In this document: positions 6,348 through 6,781 of the stretch, in pieces
Numbering within the stretch: the first letter of the stretch is position 1
Layout: each line of letters starts with the position of its first letter
Source of the DNA: Elusimicrobiota bacterium
GTDB taxonomy: Bacteria; Elusimicrobiota; Elusimicrobia; UBA1565; UBA9628
Assembly: GCA_028869495.1 (NCBI GenBank)
Contig: JAGWRY010000053.1
Coordinates: forward strand, 1-6,781
Direction of reading: 5' to 3'
DNA length: 6,781 bases
Translations under genes and position numbers: made by a program
Notes under the pieces: generated by a model
Databases searched by the model: none
Told to the model about the DNA's origin: nothing
Seen by the model: only the letters and a program-made list of their open reading frames with translations

Positions 6348-6353
6348 ATTATC
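6348..6353 (-). promoter_or_regulatory. Putative -10 box for the M1 aminopeptidase gene
   Basis: GATAAT on the minus strand matches TATAAT at five of six bases and ends eight bases before the ATG at 6339. The predicted transcript begins about two bases before the start codon. The -35 candidate TTTCCC (6376-6371, 17-base spacing) is weak. The box lies within a small dyad, GCGGA-CATTA-TCCGC (6342-6356). No Shine-Dalgarno is visible. Confidence 0.45.
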
Positions 6354-6387
6354 CGCAATTTCGAGCGTCGGGGAAAGGCCGGCGCGC

Positions 6388-6780
6388 TCAGGCCCGCGAG
6401 GACAGGATCTCGCGGATCTTCGCCAGCAGGCTCTCGGACGAGAACGGCTTGGCCAGGAACGGGAACGGCTCGCCGCCGACGGCCTGCGGGAGCGGCTTCT
6501 GGTCGGCGTAGCCGGAGATGAACAGGACTTTCAGATCCGGCTTCCGCTCGCGCAGGCGCTCGACCAGGGCCGGACCGCCGCCGCCCGGCATCACAACGTC
6601 GACGACGGCCAGCGCGACGTTCGGGACGGCCTCGAAGACCCGCAGGGCGCCGTCGGCGTCGGCCGCGTCGAGCACGCGGTAGCCGTGCGCGTCGAGGACG
6701 CGCCGCAGGAGATGCCGGACCGGGGGCTCGTCCTCGACGAGCAGGACCGCCGGGCGCGCCGCGCCGGGCGTCGGCGCCGG
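6388..6780 (-). CDS. CheY-like receiver domain, probable C-terminus of a hybrid histidine kinase (5' end outside window)
   Basis: 130 residues are visible and the frame stays open to the right edge, so the N-terminus is missing. After a Pro/Ala-rich linker (PAPTPGAARP, 1-10) comes a complete receiver fold: VLLVEDEPPVR with acidic pocket residues Glu16/Asp17, phospho-acceptor Asp61 in VVDVVMPGGGG, Ser89 in LFISGYAD (the Thr/Ser switch position) and Lys111 in FLAKPF. The protein ends 19 residues after that lysine, so no output domain follows. A receiver at the extreme C-terminus behind such a linker is typical of hybrid histidine kinases; a stand-alone response regulator with an N-terminal tail is the alternative. 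A GTG at 6675 lies inside the domain and cannot be the true start. The stop lies 48 bases before the M1 start on the same strand. Function as a phosphorelay receiver is firm; the partner and output are unknown. Confidence 0.88.
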   Translation of the reverse strand, partial: PAPTPGAARPAVLLVEDEPPVRHLLRRVLDAHGYRVLDAADADGALRVFEAVPNVALAVVDVVMPGGGGPALVERLRERKPDLKVLFISGYADQKPLPQAVGGEPFPFLAKPFSSESLLAKIREILSSRA

Positions 6781-6781
6781 C

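Noticed and set aside
3470..6358. 962-codon minus-strand open frame spanning the membrane protein and M1 genes
   Set aside because: Extremely rich in Arg, Pro, Gly and Ala, and lies in another frame over two well-supported genes; a G+C-driven shadow.

Overview
The window is very G+C-rich, with G/C at most third codon positions and densely packed genes. Together with long spurious open frames on both strands, this points to a high-GC bacterium. The gene content (an S46 dipeptidyl-peptidase, a leukotriene-A4-hydrolase-type M1 aminopeptidase and a CheY-like receiver that probably ends a hybrid kinase) fits an uncultured Gram-negative lineage such as Elusimicrobiota, Acidobacteriota, Myxococcota or similar. 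The sequence alone does not decide the phylum. I see no mobile element, CRISPR array, tRNA or rRNA, and no gene-free stretch longer than about 95 bases.

Layout from left to right: (i) 2-898 (+), the 3' part of a gene of unknown function with a Pro/Ala-rich N-terminal half and a beta-strand-rich C-terminal half; (ii) 895-2976 (-), an S46 peptidase of DPP7 type, whose stop codon overlaps that of (i) in a shared TTAA; (iii) a 62-base divergent promoter region (2977-3038); (iv) 3039-3542 (+), a small DUF1648-type four-helix membrane protein; (v) 3568-4473 (-), a polytopic membrane protein of uncertain family; (vi) a 93-base gap (4474-4566) with a promoter and two interleaved inverted repeats; (vii) 4567-6339 (-), an M1 metallo-aminopeptidase closely resembling animal leukotriene A4 hydrolase; (viii) 6388-6780 (-), a receiver domain cut by the right edge.

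The two peptidases could act in sequence on peptides: S46 enzymes release dipeptides and M1 enzymes release single N-terminal residues. Neither shows a signal peptide here, which is normal for the LTA4H-type enzyme and unusual for S46. They are not in one operon, so this link is inference.

The clearest non-coding pattern is at the gene starts. Three of the four starts visible in the window have a -10-like hexamer ending only 6-9 bases before the ATG and no Shine-Dalgarno sequence, which predicts leaderless or nearly leaderless mRNAs. The S46 gene alone has a near-perfect Shine-Dalgarno and a short conventional leader. I found no convincing new defence or mobile system; this looks like ordinary chromosomal housekeeping territory with a few features worth checking.
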